Below, piece after piece: positions 27,459 to 38,152 of a DNA stretch of 64,000 nucleotides. Position numbers and translations under genes: made by a program. Origin of the DNA: Spirochaetota bacterium (GTDB taxonomy: Bacteria; Spirochaetota; Spirochaetia; Treponematales; Treponemataceae). The stretch spans positions 62,001 to 126,000 of the forward strand of contig JAEWMY010000054.1 of the NCBI GenBank assembly GCA_023393015.1, in the 5' to 3' direction. The notes under the pieces were generated by a model. It searched no databases. It saw only the letters and a list, made by a program, of their open reading frames with translations, and was not told where the DNA came from. The number at the start of each line of letters is the position of its first letter. Position 1 is the first letter of the stretch.

Positions 27459-28828
27459 CGAGCGTACGCGTTTCGTTGCGGCTCGCGCTTTCCTTTCTCG
27501 GGGTCGGCGCGCGCAGGGGAGAGTCGAACGCGAGGAAGAGCCTCTACGGCGCGATTGCCGGCATCGGCATCAGCCTCGTTCCGCTCGTCGTTGTCCTCGT
27601 GGTATCCGACGGAATGATAGAGGGTATCACCTCACGGCTCATAGACCTCTCGTCCTCGCATATACGCGTCGTGGATTATTCAGGCGCGAACGGGTTTGAC
27701 GGGGGAATCGATTCCGCGGACGCGGTGGAAGGATTCGCCGCGGGTCTCGCGTCGATGGACGCGACGAGGGGAAAGAAAGGCAACGTGACCGAGGCGCTTC
27801 CGGAGCGCGAGGGAACGGCCCTCGTGGTCGGGAAGGGCGGACGGGTCGGTGGCACCGTACGCGCCGTGCATCCCGACTTTTTCGGGGACTCCGGTGCGGT
27901 TCGTCGGCTCGTTTCGGTGGTTTCGGGAAAGGCGGCATTCGAATCGCCGAACGACGCCATACTCGGCAAGAAGATCGCCAAGGATCTCTCGCTAACGGCC
28001 GGCGACACCTTTCGCGTTCTCACCATGACCGAGGGAAGGGGAGGCAGGACGATACCGCGATTCACCACGTTTACCGTGCGCGGCGTCATCAGCTCGGGAT
28101 ACCAGGAGCTCGACGCGCTCTGGGTCTTCATTCCTTTCCGCACCGGTTGCCGGATACTTTCCGGCGAATCGTCCAACACCTTTATCTCCGTGCGCACCGA
28201 CGATCCTTTCGATACGATCGAAGGCGCGCGTATGAGGGTAATAGAAACGCTTCCCGAGGGTTTCCGCGCCTATACCTGGAAGGAAATGAACCGGTCCCAG
28301 TTTCATTCCTTCACGACGACAAGGACTCTCCTCCTTTTCATCATGTTCATGATACTCTTCGTGGCCGCCGTCAATATATCCTCCGCCCTGGTCATGATGG
28401 TAATGGAGCGGAGGAAGGAGATCGCCATACTAAAAAGCGTGGGAGCCGATCCCGCGTGCGTGTCATACGCCTTCCTTTTGGCGGGGTTTTTTACCGGTAT
28501 CGGTGGTATACTCCTGGGTATGCCGGTGGGTATCCTGTGCGCGGTACACATAAACGGACTCTTTGACGCGATAGAGCGGGTCGTCAACGCCCTTCTGTTC
28601 GTCGTTCACGAAACCCTCGCCTTCCTGCGTCTCGGAGAGTCCGCCGGGTTCAGCGGGGTTCGCCTGCTTGACCCCGCGTATTACCTTGAATCGATTCCCG
28701 TGACCCTAAGGTTCGACGAGTTGTTCAGGATCGCCGCCGGAGCCCTTCTGTTGTCCGTTCTGGTGTCCGTGCTTCCCGCGGCGCGGGCGGGAAGGGAAAA
28801 ACCGCTTGATACCCTGAGGAAATCGTGA
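27455..28828 (+). CDS. lolE: LolC/LolE-type ABC transporter permease (second copy)
   Basis: A 457-residue permease with the same topology as the first copy (one N-terminal helix with AGIGISLVPLVVVLVVSDGM, periplasmic domain, three C-terminal helices including FIMFMILFVAAVNISSALVM). The two permeases differ widely in sequence, consistent with specialised LolC- and LolE-like halves. It overlaps lolD by four bases and ends at the mcsA start, so mcsA–mcsB–clpC may be expressed from the same transcript. Confidence 0.87.
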   Translation: MTSVRVSLRLALSFLGVGARRGESNARKSLYGAIAGIGISLVPLVVVLVVSDGMIEGITSRLIDLSSSHIRVVDYSGANGFDGGIDSADAVEGFAAGLASMDATRGKKGNVTEALPEREGTALVVGKGGRVGGTVRAVHPDFFGDSGAVRRLVSVVSGKAAFESPNDAILGKKIAKDLSLTAGDTFRVLTMTEGRGGRTIPRFTTFTVRGVISSGYQELDALWVFIPFRTGCRILSGESSNTFISVRTDDPFDTIEGARMRVIETLPEGFRAYTWKEMNRSQFHSFTTTRTLLLFIMFMILFVAAVNISSALVMMVMERRKEIAILKSVGADPACVSYAFLLAGFFTGIGGILLGMPVGILCAVHINGLFDAIERVVNALLFVVHETLAFLRLGESAGFSGVRLLDPAYYLESIPVTLRFDELFRIAAGALLLSVLVSVLPAARAGREKPLDTLRKS

Positions 28829-29319
28829 TGAAATGCGACATTTGCCATGACCGAACGGCGGTGATCTTCGTGCAACAGGTGTCCCGGGGAAATTCCGTGG
28901 AATTACATTTGTGCGAGCAGTGCGCCAAGGAACGCGGGTTTTCCACGGACGCGAACAGGGTAGACATTTCCCTCGGGGGGATTTTTTCCGGCCTTTCAGA
29001 GAGCGGTCAGGAAGACCGGGAAACAGGACCTGCGTGTCCGACCTGCGGATGCACCCTCCAGTCCATAAAGCGCACGCGTCGGGTAGGGTGCGCCGACTGT
29101 TACGCCCGCTTCAGGGCGGAGATCGTCACGATCCTGAGGCAGGAGGGGATAGAGACGGCAACGCCCGTTTTACCGACCGATTCCCGCGAGCGTCCGCTTC
29201 AGGAAGGCGTCGACGCCTCCACGCTCCGTCGGGAACTGCAACGCGCGATCGATCAGGAGAATTACGAGCTAGCGGCGTACTACCGTGACCGTTTGCGCTC
29301 CCTCGGAGAGGCGACATGA
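28828..29319 (+). CDS. mcsA: McsA-like zinc protein with UVR motif
   Basis: A 163-residue protein with four Cys pairs: CDIC, CEQC, CPTC and CADC, arranged as two zinc-binding units (residues 3–35 and about 70–95). A C-terminal UVR motif follows (LRRELQRAIDQENYELAAYYRDRLR). This is the structure of McsA, the activator of the arginine kinase McsB. ATG 28828 (preceded by GTG 28825) overlaps the lolE stop; the stop overlaps mcsB. Confidence 0.93.
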   Translation: MKCDICHDRTAVIFVQQVSRGNSVELHLCEQCAKERGFSTDANRVDISLGGIFSGLSESGQEDRETGPACPTCGCTLQSIKRTRRVGCADCYARFRAEIVTILRQEGIETATPVLPTDSRERPLQEGVDASTLRRELQRAIDQENYELAAYYRDRLRSLGEAT

Positions 29320-30410
29320 AGAAAAAAAACGCGTCGCAGGACGCATGGTATACGTCGGAGGGACCCGACTCGGACGTCGTAATCTCGAGTCGCGTTCGAG
29401 TAGCGCGGAACCTCGCGGGATTCAAGTTTCCCCCCGCGCTCCGCTCGGAAGACGCCGAACGGGTTCAGTCACTCGTGCTCGACGCCTATAACCGGCTCTC
29501 GATGGACGAACGGTTTCAGATGGTGCGGATTTCCGACATGGACGCGTTCGGCCGGAAGATCATGTCCGAACGCGGCGTCATAGAGCCCGATTGCGGGAGC
29601 GAGCCCTGGCGATCCGTCGCGATACGGAACGACGGAGTGGTTTCGATGACGGTAAACATGGAGGATCACGTCAGGATCGCGGCGTTCGGCCCCGGGCAAT
29701 CCCTCGGGGCGTCCGCAGGCCTCGTCAAGGCGCTCGAGCACGACCTTGCCGGTTACCTCTCGTTTTGCTCAATGAAGGGCTTTGGCTTCCTTTCGTCGTC
29801 CATCATGGATTCGGGCAACGCGCTCCGGGCGTCGGTGCTGTTGAGTCTGTCGGCCTTGTGCATGAACGGGATGATCGAACGCGTCATTCGCGACTACCTC
29901 GCCCAAGGGTTCGTAATTCGCGGTTATTACGGCCAACGCAACGGCCTTTCGCTCGGTTGCGTCTACCAGCTCTCCAATCTTCACTCTAACGCGGCGGACG
30001 CGGATACGGTCATCGCGGCCATGGACCAGGCGGTGTCGAGGATCGTCGCGCTCGAGAGAAAGAGCCGGGACGAACTGCTCGCGTCCCGCCCGACCACGCT
30101 CGAGGACTCGTTTTTCCGCGCGATCGTGACGGCGAAATACGCGCGGTTCCTTTCCTTCGCCGAGGCCGTCGATCTCGTCCAGCGCATTCGGAACGGCGTC
30201 CATTCTGGCCTCGTGACGGGTGTCGCGTACAAGGACCTCACCGCGCTTCTTTACCGGGTGCAAAACGCGCATATCGGCTTTATTATCGCGGGCGGAAACG
30301 TTATTATTGAGGATGACGTCGCGTCCGAGGAGATGAAGCTCGATCGCCTGCGGGCGATGATCGTTCAGGAAGTGCTGAAAACGGCCGATATCAGGGAGAG
30401 GAGACAATAA
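29316..30410 (+). CDS. mcsB: Protein-arginine kinase McsB
   Basis: A 364-residue ATP:guanido phosphotransferase-family kinase, almost the same length as Bacillus McsB. The nucleotide-binding SSRVRVARNLAG is near residue 28, the NMEDHVRI motif near 115, and a C-terminal LDRLRA resembles the phospho-arginine sensor RDxxRA. McsB tags misfolded proteins with phospho-arginine for ClpC. The 5' end carries an A8 run (ATGAAGAAAAAAAAC). Coupled to mcsA by a four-base overlap. Confidence 0.95.
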   Translation: MKKKNASQDAWYTSEGPDSDVVISSRVRVARNLAGFKFPPALRSEDAERVQSLVLDAYNRLSMDERFQMVRISDMDAFGRKIMSERGVIEPDCGSEPWRSVAIRNDGVVSMTVNMEDHVRIAAFGPGQSLGASAGLVKALEHDLAGYLSFCSMKGFGFLSSSIMDSGNALRASVLLSLSALCMNGMIERVIRDYLAQGFVIRGYYGQRNGLSLGCVYQLSNLHSNAADADTVIAAMDQAVSRIVALERKSRDELLASRPTTLEDSFFRAIVTAKYARFLSFAEAVDLVQRIRNGVHSGLVTGVAYKDLTALLYRVQNAHIGFIIAGGNVIIEDDVASEEMKLDRLRAMIVQEVLKTADIRERRQ

Positions 30411-30413
30411 ACG

Positions 30414-32963
30414 GTGTTTAAAGGCCTATCGCAACGAGCCCAGAAACTTCTTACCGTGCAAAGCCAGGACGAGGCGAAAAGATCAAACGCGGAACAGCTC
30501 CTTCCCGAGCACGTGCTTCTCGCGATGGTGCACGCGGCGGACGGAACGGGTTTTTCCGTGCTTCAGAACCTCAAGGTAAACCTCCTTTCCCTGCAGCTCC
30601 AACTCGAGCAATCACTGCCGCAACGCGCGGGAACCATATTATTCGGGGATATTCCGCCGTCCCGTCGCCTGAGGGGAATGCTTGACGCCGCTTCGATAGA
30701 GGCGCGGACCCTTCGTCACGATTATATCGGAACGGAACATATCCTGCTCGCGTGCATCCGCGAGCCGCAGAGCGTCGCGGGCCTCTTTTTCGAAAAGGAG
30801 GCGATAACCGTCGAAGAGACGAGAAAGGCCGTTCAGGAGATCACCGCCAGGCGCGATACCACGATCGTCTCGCGCCAAAAGCGTCCCGTCGTGCCGGAGA
30901 CGCAAGCCGCCGCCCGACAGGCGAGCCTGCTCGCCGAATACAGCCGCGACCTCACCGCCATGAGCAGGGAAGGGAAGCTCGATCCCGTCGTCGGACGCGA
31001 GGCCGAAATCAAGCGTGTCGTGCAGATACTGTCGCGGAGAAACAAGAATAACCCGGTACTGATCGGGGAACCCGGCGTGGGCAAGACGGCGATAGTCGAG
31101 GGGCTCGCGGAGAGAATCGTGGGCGAGCGCGTGCCGAGGAACCTCGTCTCGAAACGCCTGCTCGTGCTCGATCTCGCGTCGGTAATCGCCGGGACGAAAT
31201 ACCGGGGAGAATTCGAGGAACGACTCAAACGCATCATGCGCGAGATCGCCGAGGCCGGAAACATTATACTGTTCATCGACGAACTGCATACGATCATCGG
31301 GGCGGGAGGGGCAGAAGGCGCCATGGACGCCTCGAACATGCTCAAACCGGCGCTCGCGCGCGGAGAGCTGCAATGCATCGGCGCGACGACTCTCGCCGAA
31401 TACCGCAAGTATTTCGAGAAGGACGCGGCTCTCGAGCGGAGGTTCCAGACGGTAATCGTCCGCGAACCGTCGGCCGAGGACACGCTCGACATCCTTCACG
31501 GTATCAAGTCCCGTTACGAGGAACACCATCGCGTACGCTACACGGAAGAGTCCCTCGAGACGATCGTCTCCCTTTCAGGAAGGTATCTGACCGACCGTTT
31601 TTTTCCCGACAAGGCGATCGACGTCCTCGACGAAACGGGCGCCATGAAAAAGATCGAGGGAGACGTCAGGCCAATCGAGTTGAAGGATCTCGAGGCGAGG
31701 ATAGCCGAACTCGGAAACCACAAGCAGGAGCTCGTCCAATCGCAGAATTACGAGCGTGCCGCCCTCGTGCGCGACGAGGTTCGCAGGCTCCGGCAGGAAG
31801 TCGAGGAAATCAGGCAGAGATGGCAAAAGCCGGAATCGGTCGAGGTTTCCGTGGTCACCCCCGAGGACGTCTGCTCGGTCATCTCGACCATAACCGGGAT
31901 ACCGGCGAGCTCGCTGAGCGAAACCGAGACGGTTCGCCTCGTGCATCTCGAAAAGGAGCTTCACGCGTCCGTGATAGGGCAGGATCCCGCGATTTCGGTG
32001 GTTTCGAGCGCGATCAGAAGATCCCGCGCCGGGATATCCTCTACCAGACGGCCCCTCGGGTCGTTCATTTTCCTCGGTCCGACCGGTGTGGGAAAGACCC
32101 TGCTCGCCAAGACGCTCGCGAAATTCCTGTTCGGCAAGGAAGACTCGCTCGTGCGCATAGACATGAGCGATTACATGGAAAAGCACAACGCCTCACGGCT
32201 CGTCGGTGCGCCCCCCGGCTACGTCGGTTTCGAGGACGGCGGCGTATTGACGGAGAAAATCAGGCGGAATCCGTATTCGGTGATCCTCCTCGACGAGATC
32301 GAGAAGGCGCATCCCGACATATTCAACCTGTTGCTTCAGGTACTCGAGGAAGGCGAGCTCAAGGACAATCTCGGTCATACCGTCAATTTCCGGAATACGG
32401 TCATAATCATGACGAGCAACGCGGGAGCGCGGCTGATCAACAAGGAAAACCGGCTCGGTTTCAATACGGACGGAGAGGGGATACTAGGGTACGAAGACAT
32501 CAAATCGAGCGCGATGGGAGAGCTCAAGCGTATATTCAGCCCGGAGTTCATAAATCGCGTGGACGACATCGTGGTGTTCAACGCGCTCGATAAAAACGAG
32601 GTAGCTTCGATACTCGAGATACAGATAGGCGAGCTTTCCTCGCGTCTCGGGGAACAGGGAATTTCTCTCGCCCTCAGGCCGGCAGCGCGCTCGTATCTCG
32701 TCGAAAACGGCTACGAGCCCGCGTTCGGCGCGCGCCCGATGCGACGCCTCATACAGCGTGATATAGAGGATCCGCTTTCGCTCATGATCATAGAGGGCAA
32801 GGTGGCCCGTGGCGATACCGTACGGGTGGACGCGAAGGACTCCAAGCTCGTGATACGATCTGTTCGGAACAAGGCCCCTTCGCTGTCGCCTCCGGCCGAC
32901 GACAGCGGAAAAATCACCGTTTGCACCGGTTTGCGTTCGTCCCAGGACGGAGAAACCCTGTAA
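30414..32963 (+). CDS. clpC: AAA+ protease unfoldase ClpC
   Basis: An 849-residue Hsp100. It has two N-terminal Clp_N repeats (about 1–145, with EHVLLAMV and EHILLACI), AAA module 1 (GEPGVGKTA, near 222), a middle domain with a UVR-like helix ([15 protein letters not shown], near 445), AAA module 2 (GPTGVGKTL, near 557) and a ClpP-docking LGF tripeptide (NRLGFN, near 684). The N-domain and short middle domain identify ClpC rather than ClpA or ClpB. GTG start with AGGAG upstream, four bases after mcsB. The C-terminal tail (about 825–849) is not conserved-looking. Confidence 0.96.
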   Translation: MFKGLSQRAQKLLTVQSQDEAKRSNAEQLLPEHVLLAMVHAADGTGFSVLQNLKVNLLSLQLQLEQSLPQRAGTILFGDIPPSRRLRGMLDAASIEARTLRHDYIGTEHILLACIREPQSVAGLFFEKEAITVEETRKAVQEITARRDTTIVSRQKRPVVPETQAAARQASLLAEYSRDLTAMSREGKLDPVVGREAEIKRVVQILSRRNKNNPVLIGEPGVGKTAIVEGLAERIVGERVPRNLVSKRLLVLDLASVIAGTKYRGEFEERLKRIMREIAEAGNIILFIDELHTIIGAGGAEGAMDASNMLKPALARGELQCIGATTLAEYRKYFEKDAALERRFQTVIVREPSAEDTLDILHGIKSRYEEHHRVRYTEESLETIVSLSGRYLTDRFFPDKAIDVLDETGAMKKIEGDVRPIELKDLEARIAELGNHKQELVQSQNYERAALVRDEVRRLRQEVEEIRQRWQKPESVEVSVVTPEDVCSVISTITGIPASSLSETETVRLVHLEKELHASVIGQDPAISVVSSAIRRSRAGISSTRRPLGSFIFLGPTGVGKTLLAKTLAKFLFGKEDSLVRIDMSDYMEKHNASRLVGAPPGYVGFEDGGVLTEKIRRNPYSVILLDEIEKAHPDIFNLLLQVLEEGELKDNLGHTVNFRNTVIIMTSNAGARLINKENRLGFNTDGEGILGYEDIKSSAMGELKRIFSPEFINRVDDIVVFNALDKNEVASILEIQIGELSSRLGEQGISLALRPAARSYLVENGYEPAFGARPMRRLIQRDIEDPLSLMIIEGKVARGDTVRVDAKDSKLVIRSVRNKAPSLSPPADDSGKITVCTGLRSSQDGETL

Positions 32964-32981
32964 CAAAGTCCCGCGGAGTGA

Positions 32982-32987
32982 TACACT
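32982..32987 (+). promoter_or_regulatory. Possible -10 box of avtA
   Basis: TACACT nine bases before the avtA ATG; no convincing -35 box. If used, the mRNA leader would be only two or three bases. Confidence 0.3.
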
Positions 32988-32996
32988 CGCGTCGAC

Positions 32997-34301
32997 ATGC
33001 AATACTCAGATTTCGGAAAGAAACTCTCCGGGGAATCGGGAATTCTCCGGTTGATGGACGACCTCGGCCGGCCGCTTCCCGGCGGCGTCACGCCGAGAAA
33101 GCTCGGCGGGGGAAACCCCGCGAGAATTCCCGATGTCGAGGCGGCGTACCGCCGCGAGATGGCGCGGATACTCGAGGACGGCGACCGTTTCGAGGAAACC
33201 ATCAGCAGATACGACGCGCCGCAGGGCCGGGAATCGCTCATTGACGCGATTGTCTCCTTTCTCGGACGCGAATACGGGTGGAACATAGGCCATGACAACG
33301 TGGCCGTCACCAACGGCAGTCAGTCGGCGTTCTTTTTTCTCTTTAATCTTTTTTCCGGATCGAGGCCCGAACGGAAAACGATCCTTTTCCCGCTCGTACC
33401 CGAATACGTCGGCTACGCGGATCAGGGGATCGAGCGCGATCTGTTCGTTACCCTGCCGTCCAGCGTTTCGTCCGAGGGCGATCATTCTTTCAAATACCAC
33501 ATCGATATACCGCTTGTCGAGGAGTACCTGTCGAGGCATCCGGAGGTTGGCGCGGTTTGCGTTTCCCGGCCGACGAATCCGACCGGAAACGTCCTGACCG
33601 ACGGGGAAATCGCCTCGTTGACCGCGTTGACGCGAAAGCACGGCATACCGTTGATGATTGACAACGCCTACGGTATGCCCTTTCCGAACATAATCTTCCC
33701 CGAACGGTTCGAAGGCGGCGCGGCTCCGAAATGGCAGCCGGGAGTGGTGCTTTCGATGAGTCTTTCCAAGATCGGACTTCCCGCCCTGAGGACCGGTATC
33801 GTCATCGCAGACGCACCGATAATCTCGGCGCTTTCGGCCATAAACTCGATCGTATCGCTGACGTCCGGCTCGCTCGGACAAGTCCTGGCGGAAGACATGA
33901 TCAGGACCGGCGAGATCAAGACACTTGCCGACGGCGTCGTCGCTCCCTTTTACCGGAGAAAATCCTCTGAGGCGATCGGCTTTATCGAGGAGTTCTTTCG
34001 CGGAAGGAACTACCGCCTGCACCGGAGCGAGGGCGCGATTTTCCTCTGGATGTACCTTCCCGATATCGTTATCGGTAGCCGCGAGTTGTACGGACGGCTC
34101 AAGGAACGCGGAGTCGTCGTCGTTCCGGGAGAGTACTTTTTTTTCGGGCTAGAGGAAGGCTCGGACGAGGAAACGGCGTGGAAGCGGCATCCTCATCGGG
34201 AGAAATGCCTCAGACTCAATTATTCGGGTTCCCAGGAAGACGTCCGCGAAGGAATCAGGATATTGGCGGAAGTTAGCGCGAAGGCCGAGGCGCGTATATA
34301 A
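32997..34301 (+). CDS. avtA: Valine–pyruvate aminotransferase-like PLP enzyme
   Basis: A 434-residue fold-type I aminotransferase. The N-terminus (KKLSGESGILRLMDDLG and the GGGNPA region) is characteristic of AvtA. The PLP-binding lysine lies in SLSKIGLPALRTG (near residue 258), and the cofactor-contacting RPTNPTGNVL and DNAYG motifs are present. AvtA exchanges amino groups between valine or alanine and their oxo-acids. It follows clpC by 33 bases and has no recognisable Shine-Dalgarno sequence; a weak -10 box precedes it. It converges on glgC with 28 bases between. Confidence 0.88.
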   Translation: MQYSDFGKKLSGESGILRLMDDLGRPLPGGVTPRKLGGGNPARIPDVEAAYRREMARILEDGDRFEETISRYDAPQGRESLIDAIVSFLGREYGWNIGHDNVAVTNGSQSAFFFLFNLFSGSRPERKTILFPLVPEYVGYADQGIERDLFVTLPSSVSSEGDHSFKYHIDIPLVEEYLSRHPEVGAVCVSRPTNPTGNVLTDGEIASLTALTRKHGIPLMIDNAYGMPFPNIIFPERFEGGAAPKWQPGVVLSMSLSKIGLPALRTGIVIADAPIISALSAINSIVSLTSGSLGQVLAEDMIRTGEIKTLADGVVAPFYRRKSSEAIGFIEEFFRGRNYRLHRSEGAIFLWMYLPDIVIGSRELYGRLKERGVVVVPGEYFFFGLEEGSDEETAWKRHPHREKCLRLNYSGSQEDVREGIRILAEVSAKAEARI

Positions 34302-34329
34302 CGCCCCCCTCCCTCGCGCGCGGGAAGCG

Positions 34330-35601
34330 TCAGATTACCGTGTTGTCGGGTACGCAGGCGTTTTTCGTGATGACGTAGATTCCGTCAACCACGTGATACC
34401 AGCCGTAGTCGCCGTCCTCGGGCGTCTTTCCCATCCCGATCGACACGTTCTTTCCGATACGGGCGTTTTTGTCGATGATCGCCCGTCTTATGACGCACCG
34501 TTCGCCGATGCCTATGTTCGGGATCGCCGCCTCGATATTGTACGCGCGCTCGGCGTCCGTCTCGTAACAGTCGGCTCCCATGCAGATAACGCCCTCGAGG
34601 TAGGCCCCCGACTCGATAATGGACCTGATCCCGATTACCGAGCGCTTTATCGTGGCGTTCGTGATGACGCAGCCCTCGCTCGTGTTTACCTGATCGAGGG
34701 TGGCCATGTTGACCTTAGACGACGGCAGGTTCCGGTTATGTGTATAGATGGGGGCGTCCTCGTCGTAAAAATTGAACTGTGGCTTGATGCTCGTCAGGTC
34801 GAGCGTGGCGTCGTAGAAACTCCTTATCGTTCCGATGTCTTCCCAGTATCCGTCGTATACGTAGGCCTTGACGTTGTAGTTCTTGATGGCCGCCGGTATG
34901 ACTTCCTTGCCGAAATCCGTCAGCTCGTTGTCGAGGGATCCTTCCATGGCCGCGGCGTTGAAGATGTAGATGCCCATCGAGGCCAGGTATTCCTTGCCGT
35001 CGACGGCCGAAAGGGGACGGGCTACGGGAGGGATCTTCCATTCGTCGATGTTTTTCGTCGGACCCGGTTTTTCCATGAACTCGGTAATGCGGCCGGCGTT
35101 GTCGGTTTTCAGGATACCGAGACCGGACGCGTCGAAGCGGGGCACCGCGGTTGACGCGATGGTTATGTCCGCCCCCGATTTCTCGTGGCGTTGCAGGAAA
35201 TCCTCGAGATCCATGCGATAGAGCTGGTCGCCCGAGAGGATGATGTAATGCGTCGGCTTTTGCGTCTTGAAGTGCTGGAAGTTCTTGCGTACCGCGTCGG
35301 CGGTACCCTCGTACCAGCCTGAATGCTCGAAGGTCTGTTCCGCCGCGAGGATTTCGACGAAACCGCCCGAGAAGGTGTCGAAGTTATACGCGCGGGCCAC
35401 GTGCATGTGAAGCGACGCCGAGTTGAACTGGGTCAGGATATAGATCTGGTTGAATCCCGAGTTGATGCAGTTCGATATCGGAATGTCTACGATGCGGTGC
35501 TTTCCGCCAAAGGGGACGGCGGGCTTTGAACGTTCTTTCGTAAGCGGATAGAGACGAGTCCCCTTTCCGCCACCGAGGATGATTGATAATACCCTGGACA
35601 C
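34330..35601 (-). CDS. glgC: Glucose-1-phosphate adenylyltransferase
   Basis: A 423-residue ADP-glucose pyrophosphorylase with the nucleotide-binding loop [12 protein letters not shown] at the N-terminus, the [14 protein letters not shown] block, and a C-terminal left-handed beta-helix (from about 290, with [13 protein letters not shown] and [15 protein letters not shown]). It makes ADP-glucose for glycogen. I start at GTG 35601 because AAAGGAG lies six bases upstream on the minus strand and the residues beyond it are not GlgC-like. No glgA or glgB is nearby. Divergent from mrfA. Confidence 0.96.
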   Translation of the reverse strand: MSRVLSIILGGGKGTRLYPLTKERSKPAVPFGGKHRIVDIPISNCINSGFNQIYILTQFNSASLHMHVARAYNFDTFSGGFVEILAAEQTFEHSGWYEGTADAVRKNFQHFKTQKPTHYIILSGDQLYRMDLEDFLQRHEKSGADITIASTAVPRFDASGLGILKTDNAGRITEFMEKPGPTKNIDEWKIPPVARPLSAVDGKEYLASMGIYIFNAAAMEGSLDNELTDFGKEVIPAAIKNYNVKAYVYDGYWEDIGTIRSFYDATLDLTSIKPQFNFYDEDAPIYTHNRNLPSSKVNMATLDQVNTSEGCVITNATIKRSVIGIRSIIESGAYLEGVICMGADCYETDAERAYNIEAAIPNIGIGERCVIRRAIIDKNARIGKNVSIGMGKTPEDGDYGWYHVVDGIYVITKNACVPDNTVI

Positions 35602-35631
35602 AAGTATCTCCTTTCGTAACTCTCTGCCCCA

Positions 35632-35637
35632 AGTATA
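35632..35637 (-). promoter_or_regulatory. -10 box of glgC
   Basis: TATACT on the minus strand, about 30 bases before the GTG, leaving room for the AAAGGAG ribosome-binding site at 35614–35608. The -35 region is weak (TGGCAA). Confidence 0.45.
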
Positions 35638-35668
35638 TCCCGTGTTTTCTCCCATTGCCAGCGAAAAC

Positions 35669-35685
35669 CGCGAGAAAATCTCGCG
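35669..35685. repeat. 7-bp inverted repeat between glgC and mrfA
   Basis: CGCGAGA (35669–35675), AAA, TCTCGCG (35679–35685): a perfect palindrome with a 3-base centre in the divergent intergenic region, upstream of both promoters. It could be an operator or simply a small hairpin; there is no U-tract. Confidence 0.45.
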
Positions 35686-35698
35686 TGGCGGATACGGC

Positions 35699-35727
35699 TT
35701 CAATTTTTCACCCGCAGATGCTATACT
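35699..35727 (+). promoter_or_regulatory. mrfA promoter, predicted leaderless
   Basis: Weak -35 TTCAAT (35699–35704), 17-base spacer, good -10 TATACT (35722–35727), seven bases before ATG 35735. Confidence 0.55.
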
Positions 35728-35734
35728 CCGTTCA

Positions 35735-38152
35735 ATGAGCGATGCCGATACGCTTTCCGCGATACTTGAAGACGCGACCTTCAAACCATTCGTTTCCGGA
35801 GTAAACGTATTTCCCGCCAGGGAGGGGATTCTCGTACCGTTTCCCGAAGGCCTTGATTCACGGCTCGAGCGCGCCCTTCGGGGACGTGGAGTGGACCGTC
35901 TCTACAGTCACCAGGCCGAATCGTGGGAATCGTCCCGTTCGGGATGCCATACCGTCATAGTGACCCCGACCGCTTCCGGAAAAACCCTGTGCTACAACCT
36001 TCCGGTCATGCAGCGACTGCTCGAGGACCCCGACGCGCGCGCTCTCTACCTCTTCCCGACCAAGGCGCTCAGCCAGGACCAGCAAAGCGAGATCAACACC
36101 CTTGTCGGGGAGGGCGAAAGCGGGGAAGACGGAGACGAATTGCGTCGGAACGATCGCGGGCGCATCCCCCTCCGCGTATGCATCTATGACGGTGATACGC
36201 CGCAATCGATCAGGGCGGACGCGCGCGACAAGGGACGGATCATAATCTCGAATCCCGACATGCTTCACGCGGGTGTCTTGCCGAACCATCCGAAGTGGAT
36301 ACGGTTCTTTTCCAACTTGTCGTACATCGTCATAGACGAGATGCACTCCTATCGCGGGATTTTCGGCAGTCACATGGCGAATTTGCTGCGCCGCCTTATC
36401 AGGATCGCCCGGTTCTACGGGGCCAAACCGACTTTTATCCTCTGTTCCGCCACTATCGGAAACCCGAAGGAGCTCGCCGAAGCCCTCATCGGCGAGAGCG
36501 TCCGGCTCATCGACAGGAACGGGGCTCCGTCGGGGAAGAAAACGGTCGTGCTCTACAATCCGCCCCTCGTGGACGCCGTTCAGGGCATCAGGCGAAGCGT
36601 GATGAACGAAGGACAGCGATGGGCCCTCGCGTTCCTGCGCGCCGGGATCAAGACGATACTCTTCGCCCATTCCCGCGTCAGGACCGAGGTAATCGCCTCC
36701 TACGTGAACGATTCCCTCAGGAACGTCTTTACCGCCAATCACGGTATAACCGTGGTTCCCTATCGGGGCGGACTGTTGCCGCTCGAGCGGCGGAAGATCG
36801 AGAAGGGCCTTCGCGAGGGAACGATACAGGGCGTCGTTTCGACGAACGCGCTCGAGCTCGGGATAGACATCGGCGGGATCGACGCGGCGATCGTGACGGG
36901 CTTTCCCGGCTCGTTTTCCTCGTTCTGGCAGCAGGCGGGACGCGCCGGCAGGCGCCAAACCGAATCGGTCGCGGTATTCATAGCGTCCTCGGCACCGCTC
37001 GACCAGTATATCATCGCGCATCCCGACTATTTCTTCGAGCGGCCGCAGGAGGCCGCGAAGATAGACGCGAACAATCCCTACGTTCTTACCGACCACGTCA
37101 AGTGCGCGGCCTTCGAACTTCCGTTCACGGACGAGGAACTTGCCGATCCCGACGGCGACGAGTGCGACGACGGCGAAGGAAACCGGTCGGGAAACCGTTT
37201 CCCCCCGGAAGCGACGGCGGAACTCCTCGAATTCCTCTCCGAGGACGGCATGTTGCGTCATACCGCGGGACGATGGCATTGGTCCGACCGTTCGTTCCCC
37301 TCGGAGGGAGTCAGCCTCCGCTCCGCTACCGCGGATAACGTCGTCATCGTCGACATGACGGGCGGAAAGAACGCGGTAATCGGCGAGATGGACCGTCCCT
37401 CGGCCAAGGAGCTCCTGTTCCCGAACGCGGTGTATATTCACCTGGGTCGCCAGTATATCGTCACCGCTCTCGACATTCCGAACCGCCGCGCGGAGGTCGA
37501 GGAAACTTCGGTGAATTATTTCACGGACGCCGTGGTAAAGACGGATATCAAGGTTCTTTCGGAGGACGAGAACGTCCGCAACGCCCCGACGGGGACGTCG
37601 GTCGTTATCGGCGACCTGCTCGTCAGGACGCAGGTGGCGAAATTCAAGAAACTTCGCTTTCATACGCACGAGAATATCGGGTTCGGCGAGATCGCCCTCG
37701 ACGCCGAGGAAACGGAGACGCGCGGGATGATGCTGTTGCTCGACGGGATCGACGGCGACGGCGTCGAAGGGTACGGAGGCTTCGATGATCTCGACGAATC
37801 GGCGCGCGCCGAGGTTCTGTCGGGAATCGGAACCGTCGTGAAGTCCGTCGCCCCCTTTTTCCTTCTTTGCGACCGTCGCGATATCGGTATCGCTCCCCGC
37901 GTACGGGACCCGCACTTCGGTTGTCCGGCCCTGTACGTCTACGATTCGGCCCCCGGCGGATCGGGACTGTCGGAGTCGCTCGCTTCGCGGATATCCGAGG
38001 TCTTCGCCATCGCCTCGGAGAGGGTGCGTTCCTGCGCGTGCGACGGAGGCTGTCCGTCGTGTATAGGGGTGAACGCGACCGGCGTCGACATCAAGCGCGT
38101 CGCGTCATCCATGCTCGGCGCGCTATCCCCCGTATCGCGCGAACCGTCATGA
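35735..38152 (+). CDS. mrfA: DEAD/DEAH-box DNA-repair helicase MrfA (YprA family, DUF1998)
   Basis: An 805-residue SF2 helicase. Motif I is TPTASGKT, motif II is IDEMH, motif III is SATIGNP, and motif VI is [12 protein letters not shown]1998 region follows with a C-terminal zinc-binding cluster [10 protein letters not shown] (four Cys). This is the architecture of Bacillus MrfA (YprA), which acts with the exonuclease MrfB in UvrABC-independent repair of mitomycin-type lesions. ATG 35735 ([13 protein letters not shown]) is chosen; the frame is open upstream but that sequence holds the glgC start and the divergent promoters. Its stop overlaps the mrfB ATG. Confidence 0.93.
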   Translation: MSDADTLSAILEDATFKPFVSGVNVFPAREGILVPFPEGLDSRLERALRGRGVDRLYSHQAESWESSRSGCHTVIVTPTASGKTLCYNLPVMQRLLEDPDARALYLFPTKALSQDQQSEINTLVGEGESGEDGDELRRNDRGRIPLRVCIYDGDTPQSIRADARDKGRIIISNPDMLHAGVLPNHPKWIRFFSNLSYIVIDEMHSYRGIFGSHMANLLRRLIRIARFYGAKPTFILCSATIGNPKELAEALIGESVRLIDRNGAPSGKKTVVLYNPPLVDAVQGIRRSVMNEGQRWALAFLRAGIKTILFAHSRVRTEVIASYVNDSLRNVFTANHGITVVPYRGGLLPLERRKIEKGLREGTIQGVVSTNALELGIDIGGIDAAIVTGFPGSFSSFWQQAGRAGRRQTESVAVFIASSAPLDQYIIAHPDYFFERPQEAAKIDANNPYVLTDHVKCAAFELPFTDEELADPDGDECDDGEGNRSGNRFPPEATAELLEFLSEDGMLRHTAGRWHWSDRSFPSEGVSLRSATADNVVIVDMTGGKNAVIGEMDRPSAKELLFPNAVYIHLGRQYIVTALDIPNRRAEVEETSVNYFTDAVVKTDIKVLSEDENVRNAPTGTSVVIGDLLVRTQVAKFKKLRFHTHENIGFGEIALDAEETETRGMMLLLDGIDGDGVEGYGGFDDLDESARAEVLSGIGTVVKSVAPFFLLCDRRDIGIAPRVRDPHFGCPALYVYDSAPGGSGLSESLASRISEVFAIASERVRSCACDGGCPSCIGVNATGVDIKRVASSMLGALSPVSREPS

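Noticed and set aside
34302..34329. Terminator between avtA and glgC
   Set aside because: The CCCTCGCGCGCGGG self-complementary run has no U-tract and stems are short; termination here may be factor-dependent.
35858..37915. 685-residue open frame on the minus strand
   Set aside because: It lies wholly opposite mrfA; high G+C gives long antisense frames. No recognisable domain, no start signals.
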